A stretch of 64,000 nt of DNA from Argentina anserina (taxonomy: Eukaryota; Streptophyta; Magnoliopsida; Rosales; Rosaceae). The DNA lies in contig NC_065878.1 in NCBI RefSeq assembly GCF_933775445.1, positions 15,325,395 through 15,389,394 on the forward strand, read 5' to 3'. Position numbers and translations under genes: made by a program. Of this stretch, positions 1 to 12,687 are shown in pieces (positions within the stretch are counted from its first letter, which is position 1; each line of letters starts with the position of its first letter). The notes beneath the pieces were generated by a model that saw only the letters and a list, made by a program, of their open reading frames with translations, had not been told where the DNA came from and made no database searches.

Positions 1-1082
1 ACACCTCCAAGGTTCCTACAACGTGTGGTTATCTCAATTTTTCATCATGAGTTTGTTCGTTTTTGATTTTCTACAATACTTTGTCTATGAAGATTATAGT
101 ATGATGTTTGTGTGGGATTATTGTTTTGTATTAAGAATCAAAATTTTCAGATTATTTTATTGGATTTTTGGTTCTTTGCCGAATTGATGGTTTCCTATAA
201 TTATTGAGTTTGTATTTCTATTGTTGTGTTCTAATCATCTCTCATACTTTTAGATAATTTTCAAATATGTGCATATGAATTTAGTGCTTGGATGCAGTCC
301 CTAAGATTGTGTTTGAGTGCTAGATTCATCAACCATATTGACACAAATCGAATCATGCCCTAAGTAGGTTCATCAACTATATTGACACAAATCGAATCAT
401 GCCCTAAGTAGGTTCGGTTTGTGTTGATTAAAAATGGTAAAAATTCTGGAAATTTGCATGTGAAACCATGGTGGGTGACGCCATACATGAAACATGTCTC
501 CAACAAAGATTTGGTGCTTAAATGTAATTTTGTTTGATTTCTACTCTAAGTGTTATTGAATTCGATTGCATGCAAATTTAAATTAGGCCCTAAGTCAATC
601 TAAATATTAATTGAAATCTTGCATGATTAGATGATCCCCTAAGGCTCTAATTGTATTGGTGTCTAAAAAGTATGTAATTGTCGAATTAGAATGGATGATA
701 GGTTCGAACTTGTAATTATGTGGTGTAATGGTAAATTTGGTTTAAGTTTATTAAAGAGAAGTCGATCATGTAAATAGTAATTTAGGTTTTATTTTAGTAG
801 TTAATATTCAATCTCAAACTCCCTCATTATTTGTTAACACTAAAAGTTTAGAGTTCCCTTCAATTCCCCGGACTGAATGATCCCTGCTTATAACGATGAT
901 GTTTTACATAGTTTATTATAGACGTTTTAATTAACGCTCTATCAGGTAACATGCATTTTTTAACTTTATTGTTTTCAGGTCTCATAAAATTAAATTATAT
1001 ATATATATATATATACATATGATTGTTTTACAAAATATTTTCTCACTACTACACCAAGATTGTATCACTAGTTCTAACATAA
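1..1082. other. AT-rich intergenic DNA, no gene seen
   Basis: No reading frame with recognisable protein similarity is present on either strand. A short AT microsatellite lies at about 996-1014. Nothing else could be identified. Confidence 0.5.
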
Positions 1083-1277
1083 TTGTTACAGAATCTTCAT
1101 ATTAGTAATGGAACTTACAAGCTAAAAACCATGCCTCCGCAAATGCAGTTCACATCACCTACTTTACCTCCCCGAATGCAATTCACATCACCTACTAATT
1201 TGCCTCCTCAAATGCAATTCACATTAGCTACTTTGCCTCCCCAAATGCAATTTGCATCTCCATTTCAACATGTCTAG
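1083..1277 (+). repeat. In-frame 33-36 bp tandem repeat coding for a PPQMQFTSPT-like peptide
   Basis: An open frame of 64 codons contains four tandem copies of an 11-12 residue unit: PPQMQFTSPTL, PPRMQFTSPTNL, PPQMQFTLATL and PPQMQFASPF. Most differences between the copies keep the frame. About 120 bp downstream (1397-1490) another stretch would read as a Gly/Tyr/Gln-rich peptide, so this may be the tail of a longer, partly decayed or spliced gene. The family is not recognised. No start context, promoter or splice partner could be established, so it is listed as a repeat rather than a gene. Confidence 0.4.
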
Positions 1278-3669
1278 GTGATCAGGCTTCTTTATGTATC
1301 TAAATGTTTATTTTTTCACTATTATATTTCCGGCATGATGGATTAATGTTTATTACTTTGACTTTATGTTTATGTCTGGAATTTTAAATATATCAACATG
1401 GTTTTGGAGGCGCCAATGTTGGAATATATTATCCGCAAGGTTCTATGACGAACTATCAGCAAGGTTGCATAACAAATTGTCAACATGTACTCATACCTAA
1501 AATACTTACTGTTATGTTATTGTATAATTTCGTAAAATTTTATACAATTATATTGTGTGAGTGTGGGCACAATTTTTTTTGAAGAAAGACTAGTCAAAGT
1601 CATAAGCCTCCATCAAGATCAATTATGTCAAAGAGCATATATTGCACCTCCATGAGATGAGAGTTGAAGTTTTGATTTCTAGCTGGGCAAACTATTATGT
1701 AGAGACATGATATGAACCTTATTATTATTATTATTATTTTGCGTTTTAATTTTGCAATATATCTTTACTGATGAGAAATGATATCAAATTCAAATGGTTC
1801 ACTTTTTTCTATCGTCTTGTTTTTGATTTTGCTCACCAATTGCATTCATGCATCTTGGCCACAACAGTAACAATAAATGAATGCTGCAAAGAATGGCATA
1901 TCTACGTAACAACTCTCAATATGCTAAGAGAACATAGATGGCTAAATGTCTCTTTTGTTTAATAGTGACACAAGTACTGAACTATTTTTTAACTTTATTG
2001 TCCAAGTAATATTCAAGACTACGAATGTCAAAACAATCTAATCCATGAAGAGTGGTGCATATTGCTTCCATGCTTAAATTAGGTAGGAAAAGATGTCATT
2101 AAATGAATGATAGATACTATAACAAATGATTTATAAACCTATAGACTACAGTATTGTTGAATTGCTAGAATAGAAAAGTCAGTACTCCATAATCCATATG
2201 ATACTACAGTGTATGATATGATACAACTGTAAAAGTTGTTCCTGATATCAGCAAAATTGAAACACAAAATGGACGAGTAAGAATGTAGTGGATCCCTTCA
2301 TTCCTATTTCACATTTGCAGGATGTAACATATAAACAACTTTCAATCTCCTACTCACCACAAAGATATCATACCTAACACAATGAAACACTAACATATAG
2401 TCTTACAAATCGATAACCAATTACTATATACACTAGTCACCACTAATCCCAACAATGACCTTCATTGATGCAGGACTAAACCCTTCTTTATCTCCATATG
2501 TCCATATATTCTTTGTGAAATTTTCTATCAGCCTCCATTGCATAAACCTCAAAGCTCCCCCAATGTTTTGTGTACTATTTCTTGAACCAAATTTGTATTT
2601 ACGAGTTTGATGGAATCTGAAATTCAAGTTCCATGACCTGAGTAATTTGGAATCAGGTTAATATCATATAAGCTTCCTAAAAGCTTGATAAAATTGAACA
2701 TGGACAATTGAACATATTTATATAACATGACAATCAATATTTCTAAAATAAAACCGTTGAAGACTACTGACCTAATTGTTATTCAAGTAGGAAGATTCAT
2801 GCAATTGGCAACTGATCGATATATATTCAAGGTTCAAGGGAATGGCGGCCAACACTTGTACGTTGATTTGTATTACAGAGTAGGATGAATATGATTAGAA
2901 TAGGGTTAGAGAAGAGTTATAATAGAGTTAGAAGGTGTTTAACGGGATTAGCATGGGTTAAAAGGCTATTAGGATAATTAGGGTGATAATGCCAAGTGTC
3001 AGAAATTCAATAAAAGACGGAGAAAAGAATATGCTTTTGGGAATAGAGAATCAGCTGCCGTGTACGTGATACCAAACCACCCTTTCAAAACAAAAAATAA
3101 ACAAAGACTGATCTCAACGATTTGTCCTCGATTGCGAGTCATCGATCAGGTGAGAGCTGATGCTACTTGGCACTTGAAATTCCACGTGAATCATCAAAAT
3201 TGACGCTTCGATAGTAACTAGTACATTGGTTATGTCAACATATTTCACGGCAAATCAATTATTAAAAAACAATTCGAGTTCATCGATCCACGCTAATAAT
3301 TTGATACACAGGCAATAGTGGCATATACTTTGTGCTCGTTAAAACTACTTCAATCATGTAACTCTTCTCATAGAATCCTTTTTCTAATTCCCAATTCGAT
3401 CGCGTTCTTGGTTTTCCTTCACCAATACGTACATAGTACGTTATTTAATCTTTACAACTAGAAATGAAGAACATGACGTTAATTACGACTTACGAGATCA
3501 GAGCAGTTTAATTATTCGTACATTCATACTCAAAGAAACATAATTAATAGATCACAAATCTAATTAAGCATCAAGAACCATTTATATCCCAACATATAAA
3601 CTGGAATATATAATTAGCATCATATATTTGACGTGGCTGGAAAGAACGAGCTAGCAATTAGTATCAAGT
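1278..3669. other. Intergenic DNA, no gene seen
   Basis: AT-rich spacer with a short ATT microsatellite near 1721-1739. The small frames at 1771-1962 and 2433-2627 show no recognisable protein similarity and are probably chance frames. The 3' untranslated region of the minus-strand gene that ends at 3670 would lie just below 3670. Confidence 0.4.
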
Positions 3670-3909
3670 CTAGTAAGACCACAAGAAGGCTCCCATAGCA
3701 AACTTCCTCTTCTGCTCAACGTCTCCGGCGATCGGCAGTCCATACTCTTTGAGTAAACAGTCGAGCCTCCACTCCGGCATGGTCTCGTAGTCAGATTTTG
3801 TGTACCTTGGATAGTGCAGAGGCATCTGAAAAGACCCACATCTCTCGCTGCTGTGATGACCATTCTGTTGATGCCTAGTCGACACTGATTCCATGCCGCC
3901 TCCGCTCAT
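3670..3909 (-). CDS. Small plant-specific protein of unknown function (79 aa)
   Basis: Single-exon frame of 79 codons. The N-terminal 30 residues are low complexity and start MSGGGME. Residues 31-77 form a compact block containing FQMPLHYPRYTKSDYE, PEWRLDCLLKEYGLP and KRKFAMGAFLW. I recall this block as the conserved core of a small plant family annotated only as a domain of unknown function; the exact family name is uncertain. No signal peptide or membrane segment is evident, and no function can be given. The first ATG is chosen because a TATA box lies about 100 bp upstream and the conserved block follows in frame. An overlapping frame at 3651-3863 is a shadow. Confidence 0.75.
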   Translation of the reverse strand: MSGGGMESVSTRHQQNGHHSSERCGSFQMPLHYPRYTKSDYETMPEWRLDCLLKEYGLPIAGDVEQKRKFAMGAFLWSY

Positions 3910-4006
3910 TGTATTTGACTATTCGATCTCCGGCCTTGATCAAAAGCCTCCCCGTTTCTCTCTCTCAGTATGGTGTTTTTGTTTAGGGTTATAGAAATGG
4001 GGGAGG

Positions 4007-4014
4007 TATTTATA
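4007..4014 (-). promoter_or_regulatory. TATA box of the small gene at 3670-3909
   Basis: The minus strand reads TATAAATA here, 98 bp upstream of the start codon. A transcription start about 30 bp further on would give a 5' leader of about 65-70 bases, which is normal for a plant gene. Confidence 0.6.
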
Positions 4015-6816
4015 AGAGATTGTGGAGGACTGCACGAGAGGCTAAGAAGGATCGAACTGAATACTGTGTGCTGCTGTACGTGCCTTGTCGAGAGACCTTA
4101 AAAATATCAGGGTTTATTATACTGAGAAAACAAAGTTTCTGCATCGAGCATTCTAGAAATCTTGGACAGCATTCACAGCAAGCATTTTTACACTTTGATC
4201 AGGTAATGGTTTTGTGGTATATAATAGCTTTCCCGACTCCAAGGATTATTATGGTGGTATTATGATCACTCACCCCTCCTACCAAACAAACCTAAATAAT
4301 TCCTCTCCCCAACAACTTTCTTTCTCATTTTCTCCTTGAGTTAGGTCCTCCAGATCCATCATTTTGTGCTAAAACGACCACATCCAATGAAAATCTTTCC
4401 CAAAGACGTGTTTACGTACGTAGATTCATAGGAAGACCAAACAAGAAAACGAGTCATTCCTTAAAACGCATTAGTTAGGAACGTTTGAGAAGAGTAGCAT
4501 AGAAACAGAAGCTTGAGAAAATGACTTAGAAGTTGAGAACTAAATAGCCGCATCCACGAAGAATATTTAAGAGTTTAAGTTAAAATAAACAACAATCTGA
4601 TTGAAGCATTCTCAACATGGCACGTCTACGTGCTTAACATTTACAAAAGTAGAGGCAAAATGTATGAATATATGACTCCATGTGGTCTATATATGAGAAC
4701 AAGTAGAAGAGTACATATATAGATCCGACGTCATTGATCAAATAAAGTAAAATATCAATCTTTGATAAGACCAAATTCAATCTTATTCTATATTCAATTC
4801 TAAGAAAAAAAAGAGAGAGAAAAATATATCAAGTCTAATTGAAGTTGATGGCTATATGACTCATCACTATACTTAATACATACAACCATTGTAACTTGCG
4901 TCTTTATTAAATTTATGTTTCTACACCTTATTTTGCTTATTTGTCCACACAATCACTGCGGAGTGTGAGATCTAGCTCGCCACCAGTCTAATCATCGATC
5001 CAAAAAGAAAGCTTTAAATACACTAGTCTTTGTGCACACGCAATGCACGAGGCAGAAGGGCCGCACTCACGCATGTGGTTGATAATCTCTCATCCTTCAA
5101 ATGGGATTGATTATCCTGTTTTAGATTTAGAATATGTAATTTACCATTTTGTCCATTCAACAATAGAAAAAGAGACATAAAGTTTAATAAACCTTGAGCA
5201 ATTCAAGTAGTTTAAAAATTTAACCAGTGACAACTCAATTTCTTGCTTTATTAATAGAAGATAGATGTAAACATTGAACAATGTAGCTAGGTACAATTAT
5301 TTTCTCATTACCGGCCAGAATCAATCAAGGATCAACATACTGGATCATAATGTGCCATGCATTCAGGAAGTGTAAGATATTAGAAGCCAGAAATAGAGGC
5401 CACAGATGGTGGCTAAGCTTGACCCTCACACCATTCATGGCGGTAGGTGAGGCTGATAATTAAGACTAGCAGCTTACGTCTAGCTAGCTGGATGAGATTT
5501 TCCGAGTACATTCACCCTAAGACAACAATCTGTGGGTTACTGGGTTTCATGTCATGGGGTAATACAATCTGATCTTCGAATCATTATGTGCTTATTGAAT
5601 TTGACGAACCTAGCTAGCAGATTCTTCGATAAAATGTTTATGCATGTTGGCTTAGGTATATCAGTTTATGTGATAATTTGATTTGGTCTCGTTGGATCAA
5701 CGAGTACATGCACTCCATCGAGTCCTCCCTTAGAAAAGAATGATAGGATTTATGTTGAAATGATAAACCTGATTAACCTTTTTTCTGTTCTTGTTTTGTT
5801 TTTGTTGTTGGATTATACGTACAAACAAATGATAGACGGAGGAGAGTACCCATTTACTTAAAGGACAGTTTTAAGTTACTAATCAAAGAACCCTGCATGA
5901 ACTACTAAAACCGTTCAGAATCATAAAAATTCCTCGAAATATTAGTTTCTGCATGACAATTGATAATACATAACAACTAATCTGTTAGATGAACAAGGTG
6001 CTGACGCATCGACATTTCTAACTTACAAGAAAGAACATACTGACGAAAAAAAAAGGAAGAACCTAATATATGTAGAGACCAAATGGTAAAACTCAAGAAA
6101 TTTTATCTCGGGAACACATAAGACCTTACCTCAGGTCATACCGAGCATCAAAATTCTGTTAAAACGGTTGGCCGAGTCTTTCTTAAATTGAGAGGGGAGA
6201 GACATCGAAGCTGGGGGGAACACTTGGATCCAGAACCGCCCACACATGTTGTCTTCCCTAGTCTCCAGTTCATGCTTTTCCAAAATCTCAAAATTTTCCA
6301 ACCAAAAACTAACAACATCACCAAGTAAAAACAACACTTTAACCGAAAATCGGATCATTTTCTTACCGGTGATATGCTGGTTCTAGTTTTCTGCTCCAAA
6401 TTGGTACACTATTTCTCAATGTTTGAGTGATATCTGGATTGCTAGACAGTATAAACTTGCTGGATCAATTTGGCTCGAAAACTGTATTAGTTGGGACACA
6501 TTTTCTTAAATTCTGGCATCCCATTTGCTTATTGATTGCTCAGAGAGTCGAGATTTCTGTGATATGTTCTTTATTTTTACTGTCGGATCCCAAATAATTC
6601 GAGAGATCTCTACATTTCCTCCTCCTATGAGGTCTTTATTCACATTTCTTTTCCCAAAGAAGCTCGCATTCCGGTCATGTAGCTCCTTTTTTTTATCATC
6701 ACATTGTTTTTTTTTTTGTTCTCCTGCAGTAATTTATTTTGCTGCAGGACTTCTTATGGAAGTTACAATATACTAGCGGCATCCCATTTTTAGATCCTAA
6801 ATTTTGAACCCTGAAA
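4015..6816. other. Intergenic DNA, no gene recognised
   Basis: Spacer between the small minus-strand gene and the kinase pseudogene. Two small frames (4020-4265 plus, 6131-6358 minus) were examined. Neither shows a recognisable domain, and the second starts inside AT-rich sequence without a promoter or splice signal. T-rich runs lie at 6688-6718. Confidence 0.4.
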
Positions 6817-8095
6817 ATGGAGCCGTTCCGGAGGCTTGGGGAGGCTCTAGGAAGTATGAAGTCATTGATGGTGTTCCGAGACAATATCCACATCAATCAG
6901 CGGCAGTGCCTTTTGCTGCTCGACATCTTTGGCTCAGCGTTTGACTTAATAGCCGAGGAGATGAAACAAAACCTGAGGTTTGAAGAGAAGCACACTAAAT
7001 GGAGAGTCCTTGAGCAGCCATTGAAGGACTTGCACAGGATATTTAATGAAGGAGAGCTTTACATTAAGCATTGCTTGGACAACAAGGAATGGTGGGCGAA
7101 AGCTATCTCGCTCTATCAAAACAACGATTGCGTTGAGTTTCACATCCACAACTTGCTTTCCTGCATCCCAATTGTCATTGAAGCTATTGAAATTGCAGGG
7201 GAAGTGTCATGCTCGGATTTGAGTGAGATGCAAAGGAGGAAAAGTTTGTATGCGGAAAAGTACAAAGAAGCATATAGAGATTGGAAGCTTTTTCAATGGA
7301 AATTTGGGAAGCAGTACCTAATTACTCAAGAATTATGCAAAAGATTTGACTCAGTATGGAAGGAAGATAGATGGACTCTTCTGAATCAAATCAGAGAGAA
7401 AAAATTGAGCTCATGCTCAACGAAGTACGAACGACGCCTCACAGATCTCCTTCTTAAAAGCTTAGATGGTCCAGAGCGCGCCTTGGAATGGGAAGCTCTT
7501 GCCTAGCTCAATATTAGTGGGATCTACCGATTACCAAGTGAGGCGAAGACTAGGCTGTGGAAGTTAGTACAAAGAGATCTTATGGTTGGGTGAAAGCTTT
7601 GCCTCAAGGCAGTTCTATGGGGAAATTGAACCCTTGCTGCCAGAAATCTCTTCATTGCTATCACTGTCCCACCCTAACATTGTTCACTGCCCTTGTGCGT
7701 TTACAGATGAGGAAAAGAAAGTGTGTTTCCTCATTATGGAGCTCATGAATAAAGACCTTGGCAGCTACATCAAGGAGATTTATGGCCCGAGGAAGCGAAT
7801 TCCATTCACTCTTCATGTTGCTATTGATCTTATGCTTCAAAGAAAATTTACCACCGAGAATTAAATCCTTGTAACATTTTGGTCAAAGGAAGAGGGTTAT
7901 CCACAGAAGGTTTCTTGATTGCAAAGATTTCAGGTTTCGGTTTAACTTCTATTAAAAAATCCACACAGAAAAACCCTTCAAATCAGAATGGAAGTCACCT
8001 GTTATATGGTATTCTCCTGAAGTTCTGGAAGAGCAAGAACACAGTGAAAGTAGTGAGAAAAAGTACAGAGAAAAATGGGTTAATCTAGTATACAT
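6817..8095 (+). pseudogene. Pseudogene of a DUF1221-type protein kinase
   Basis: The first 229 codons (6817-7506) are open and match the N-terminal DUF1221 region found upstream of a protein kinase domain in a plant kinase family: the INQRQC segment, EEMKQNLRFEEKHTKW, the WWAKAISLYQN segment and FQWKFGKQYL. Homology continues in another frame after a frameshift near 7485, and is then hit by a TAG at 7565-7567. The kinase region follows with WLGESFASRQFYGEIEPL and FLIMELMNKDLGSYIKEI up to about 7840. There a deletion removes roughly ten residues before the catalytic-loop region (HRELNPCNIL). A further frameshift near 8000 shifts the rest (WYSPEVLEEQE), and similarity fades by about 8095. At least three breaks make it a clear pseudogene. 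No intron is seen, so it may be a retrocopy, but no poly(A) tract was found. Confidence 0.8.
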
Positions 8096-8975
8096 CAATG
8101 TATGTTATACATCCCAAACGGAGGACATCTATGACTTCAGAAATGGGGATGGGTCCAAGAATACGGAGAACCAAATCCGGTCATGCCTCAGACTCTGAGC
8201 TCTCTTAGACCTTCATATGTCAAACGAAATGTGGACTACTTGATCAAAGAACAGACGAAGCCGAGTCAAGAGAAAGCTGAAAACCTGAAAGGTACATTGC
8301 AGATTGCTCTGACCTGAGTATAACATCTTTTTCAATACTAAAATGTTTCAGAAACACAACTAAATGTTTGAAGCATAAAATTCTGGTAAACAAAAACATC
8401 AAAGCAGAGGACAATAGTCACAATACCAGGAGAAAAAGATGGAGGAACAAAGAAATTCTGTTAAGGTCTAAAAAGGAAAGAGCAATAATCGCAAGACCAT
8501 ATGATGTGCAGATAGAAACTTAGAATAGACTTCACAGAGCTTGATATAGAATTATAGTGGCATCATAAAGAGTTAGATTTGTACAGGCTTTAGGATACCT
8601 TGAAAGAGAACCAGCCATTGTCTCATTTGGAGCCTCCATTGAGCTTAATGGAGACATAATTGCGACAGAGAAACTCTGACTAGAAATCAAAATATATGCG
8701 AAGGCAGGACAAGACTATCAGACTCGGAGTTCATTTCAGCAAGATAAAAAAGAAGAGTGCACATCTGAGGATTATATACTATTAGAAAATGCGAAACATC
8801 GAGTCATGGAAGTATTTTATTCGAATCATCACAAGATGAACCAGACATTTAGTCAAAACATCTTCAGCAGCACAATTAAAAAGTTAGAGTAAATTGGTAA
8901 TTTAAATATTGTAACACATGAACAATCCCAGTAGTGTCACAACATCTACTGGTAAAAGTCGTAAGTCCGTAAGAC
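8096..8975. other. Spacer between kinase pseudogene and Copia-1
   Basis: No gene recognised. The first 220 bp could be a decayed continuation of the kinase pseudogene, but no kinase motif could be found in it. Confidence 0.4.
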
Positions 8976-8980
8976 ATTAC

Positions 8981-9115
8981 AGAGGAAATTAAACTTGCTT
9001 GTTCTTATTATTACACTATAATCATCTATATATACACATATAAAGTGATCTCCACTATATTCTCCACTACACATTCCACTACCGTGATTCCCTCACCTAC
9101 TACTCTCCACTCACA
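8981..9115 (-). repeat. Copia-1 3' LTR (135 bp)
   Basis: Matches 14368-14502 except at two positions. On the element's strand it begins TGTGAG and ends TCCTCT, so the 3' terminus is not the usual CA. The boundaries are fixed by the ATTAC target duplication outside and the polypurine tract inside. Confidence 0.92.
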
Positions 9116-9129
9116 CTCCCCCTCAAGTT
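9116..9129 (-). other. Copia-1 polypurine tract
   Basis: The element strand reads AACTTGAGGGGGAG directly before the 3' LTR. This is the usual place and composition of the plus-strand priming site. Confidence 0.85.
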
Positions 9130-12100
9130 GGCGCATACATATCAACCATGCCCAACTTGCCAAGTGAGTCATAAAAAGCTTTCTTAGATACTCCTTTTGT
9201 GAGCATATCGGCAAGTTGCTCTTTTGTAGGAACAAAAGGAAAACTGATGATCTTCGCGTCTAGCATAAAATGACGATCAACCTCCACATGTTTTGTACGA
9301 TCATGTTGTATAGGATTCTGTGAAATATCAATAGTTGCCTTGTTGTCACAGTACAGCTGCATAGCACTTTTGGGTTTAATACCCAAATCTTGTAGCAAGT
9401 TTCTAAGCCATAACAATTCGCATACTCCCTGAGCCATACCTCTGTACTCTGCTTCAGCACTAGATCGAGCTACCACCTTTTGTTTCTTACTCTTCCATGT
9501 AACAAGATTACCCCCAACAAAGGTAAAGTACCCTGATGTGGATCTCCGATCTGTAATATTTCCAGCACAGTCTGCATCTGTGAAGCCACAAACTTCAAAA
9601 ATATTTTTGTGATTCGAAAACATTACTCCTCTTCCTGGAGCTGACTTCAAGTACCTTAAAATTCTTACAACAGCATCCATGTGGTCATCACTGGGATTAT
9701 GCATGAACTGACTCACTACACTTACTGCATATGCAACGTCTGGTCTAGTATGTGATAAATAAATCAGACGTCCAACTAGCCTCTGGTAACGAGTTTTGTC
9801 AGTCGGCACTTGATCTGGATACTCTGCTAACCGATGGTTCTGCTCAATAGGAGTATCAATGGGACTGCAATCCAACATACCTGTTTCTGTTAGTAGATCA
9901 AGGATGTACTTCCTCTGACACAGATAAATACCATCATTTCCCCGGGCTACCTCAATGCCCAAGAAGTACTTGAGTGTACCTAAGTCCTTCATCTCAAACT
10001 CTGTGGCTAGCTGTTTTTGTAATCTATCCACCTCAACAGTATCATTCCCAGTAACTACCATATCATCAACATATATAATTAGGGCTGTTACCTTCTCTTG
10101 TTGATGTTTGAGAAATAATGTGTGGTCTGAATTACTCTGTCTGTAGCCAATTTTCCTCATAAATTGTGAGAATCTTCCAAACCACGCACGAGGTGATTGT
10201 TTAAGACCATACAAAGATTTTCTCAATCTGCACACAACGTCACTCGGAGAAGTGGTCATATATCCGGGCGGAAGATCCATGTATACTTCCTCTGTAAGTT
10301 CTCCATGAAGGAATGTATTCTTAACATCAAACTGTCTAAGTGGCCAGTTTAAGCTAGCAGCAAAAGAGAGTAATACCCGAATAATGTTTATTTTTGCAAC
10401 AGGTGCGAATGTCTCATCATAGTCTATGCCATATGTCTGAGTGAATCCCTTTGCTACTAGGCGTGCTTTATATCGGCTCACTGTCCCATCTGGATTATGT
10501 TTTACTGTAAACACCCAGCGACATCCCACAGTCTTCTTGCCATGTGGTGTAGATACAAGCTCCTAAGTATTGTTCTTTTGCAATGCTTCCATCTCTTCTT
10601 CCATTGCTTTTCTCCATTTTTGATCTCTCAATGCATCCTGCACTTTGTTAGGTACTGATACAGTAGATATTTGATTCACAAATGATTCATATGACTTAGA
10701 CAATCTTTTGGTAGACATAAAATTTGCTACAGGATACTTAGCTTTAGCCTGAAGGGTAGGTTCATATTTTTTTGTTGGCTGACCCCGAGTAGACCTATTT
10801 GGCAATACATATTGTCTACTATTATCCTCACTAGTATTAGCCCCAATAGAATGACTAACCTCAGATGAGTGAGGTTCTATACCAGGAGAGCATTGGTCAG
10901 AGGTAATACGAGAGACATGAGGGGTAGTTGTGTTGTCATCTTCTGGTAGTTCTTGTGGGGCTGACACATTGGTAATCTCAACGGAACCTGTCACTGGCGC
11001 ACTAGGCTCCCTCTCTTCATGATACAACTCTTCAAAATAAGAATTCTCCCCTGAAGAGCAGTATCAGAAGAGGTAAAATAGCTCATATCTTCAAAGAAAG
11101 TAACATCTATAGTGACATAGTACTTCCTGGTAGGTGGATGATAGCATCGATATCCTTTCTGATGACCTCCATACCCAACAAACACACATTTAACTGCCCG
11201 GGCATTCAACTTAGACCGCTGATGATGTGGAAGATGGACAAAAGCAACACAACCGAAAACACGGGCAGGAAGATTATGAAAAGAGGGTAATGAGACATGA
11301 GAAGCAAGCACCTCATATGGAACCTTCCCGTGAAGGACACGAGAGGGAAGACGATTAATGAGGTGGGCAGAAGTGATGACAGCATCACCCCAAAGAGATG
11401 TAGGCATATGTGCACTAAAAAGAATACACCGAGCCATATCAAGTAAATGACGATTTTTCCTTTCAGAAATCGCATTTTGCTCAGGGGTGTAAGGACACGT
11501 TGTTTGATGAACAATCCCGTGTGTGTGAAAGAACTCCTGAAAGACACGATTCACATATTCCCCCCCCCCCCCCGTTATCAAAACGAAGAACCCTAATAGT
11601 GGCATTGTATTGTGTTTTAACAGTGGAATGAAAGGCTTGAAAAGCTGAAAAAAACCTCATTTTTAGTTTTGAGAAGAACAATCCATGAAAGACGAGTACA
11701 ATCATCAATAAATGAAACATAATACCGCATCCCAGATACAGTATGAGCTTTGGAGGGTCCCCAAACATCAGAATAAATCAATTCAAAAGGAAGAATACGT
11801 TTGGGAGAAGTACTAGGGGAATACGTAGATCTATGACTTTTTCCCAAAACACACGTCTCACAACGTAAAGTGGACTCATCGACACGAATAAACAAAGTAG
11901 GCATATATTGTTTCATAACACGAAAAGATGGATGCCCTAAGCGACGATGCCATAACCAAACTTCACTTAGCTTGTCAGAAGTGGAGATTAAAGCGGTCCG
12001 AGATTGTGCTCCTGGTTTTGCTCCGGCATACGTCTGATCTAGATGAAACAACCGGCCCCTCAGATACCCCCGACCAACTAACTCCCCGGTGAGAAGATCC

Positions 12101-12636
12101 TGAAATATCACATACATGGGAAAAAATGTCACAGAGCACTTAGCGTCAGTGTTTAATTGGGGAACAGAGAGCAAATGATGAGATAAAGCGGGTACATATA
12201 GCACATTGTGAAGCTCTATGGTGGGAGTAATATGAACTGACCCTTGCCCTAAGACGGGAAATGCCTCACCATTAACATTAGTAACATAGGGTACAGGTGG
12301 AGCAGACAATACCGTAAAATAAGATTTGTCATAAGTCATATGATTAGATGCACCAGAATCAATAATCCATGTATCAAAACCAACAAAGTTAGAAATATTC
12401 AAAGCCATACTAATTTTACCACGATGAGCTATGGATGCGGTAGGTAGAGCGCTTCCCGCTGTATGATGATCATGCCCAACCACACCATACATATCAGGTT
12501 CCCAGACTAACTGAATAGCTGCTTTCGCCTTGGGATGATAATTAGGCCTCTTGGGCCTGAGGTGTGGATACAATTTCCAACAGGTTGGACGAGCATGGTT
12601 AGTATCATGACAATAAGAGCAAGGAGGGCGGGGCAA
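9123..12636 (-). pseudogene. Copia-1 pol remnant: zinc knuckle, protease, integrase, RT, RNase H
   Basis: Three open blocks with clear Copia domains. Block 12636-11617 carries a CX2CX4HX4C knuckle (CSYCHDTNHARPTC), the protease active site IDSGASNH, the pre-integrase HRRLGH motif and the start of the integrase core (FIDDCTR). Block 11605-10991 continues integrase (TPEQNAISERKNRHLLD). Block 10529-9123 holds reverse transcriptase (KARLVAKGFTQ, the catalytic YVDDMVV) and RNase H (ARSSAEAEYR, LYCDNKATIDI). Block 11027-10563 links them. The frame is broken at a homopolymer of 14 C (plus strand 11560-11573), near 11040, and by a TAG at 10563 where the family has tryptophan. The RT block itself is intact. 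Confidence 0.9.
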
Positions 12637-12687
12637 ATTCCCGAAGCCTGGTGGTGGTCCTTGCTGATGAAGAGGAGCTGAAGTGGC

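Noticed and set aside
6131..6358. 75-codon minus-strand frame
   Set aside because: No recognised similarity, promoter or splice signals; likely chance.
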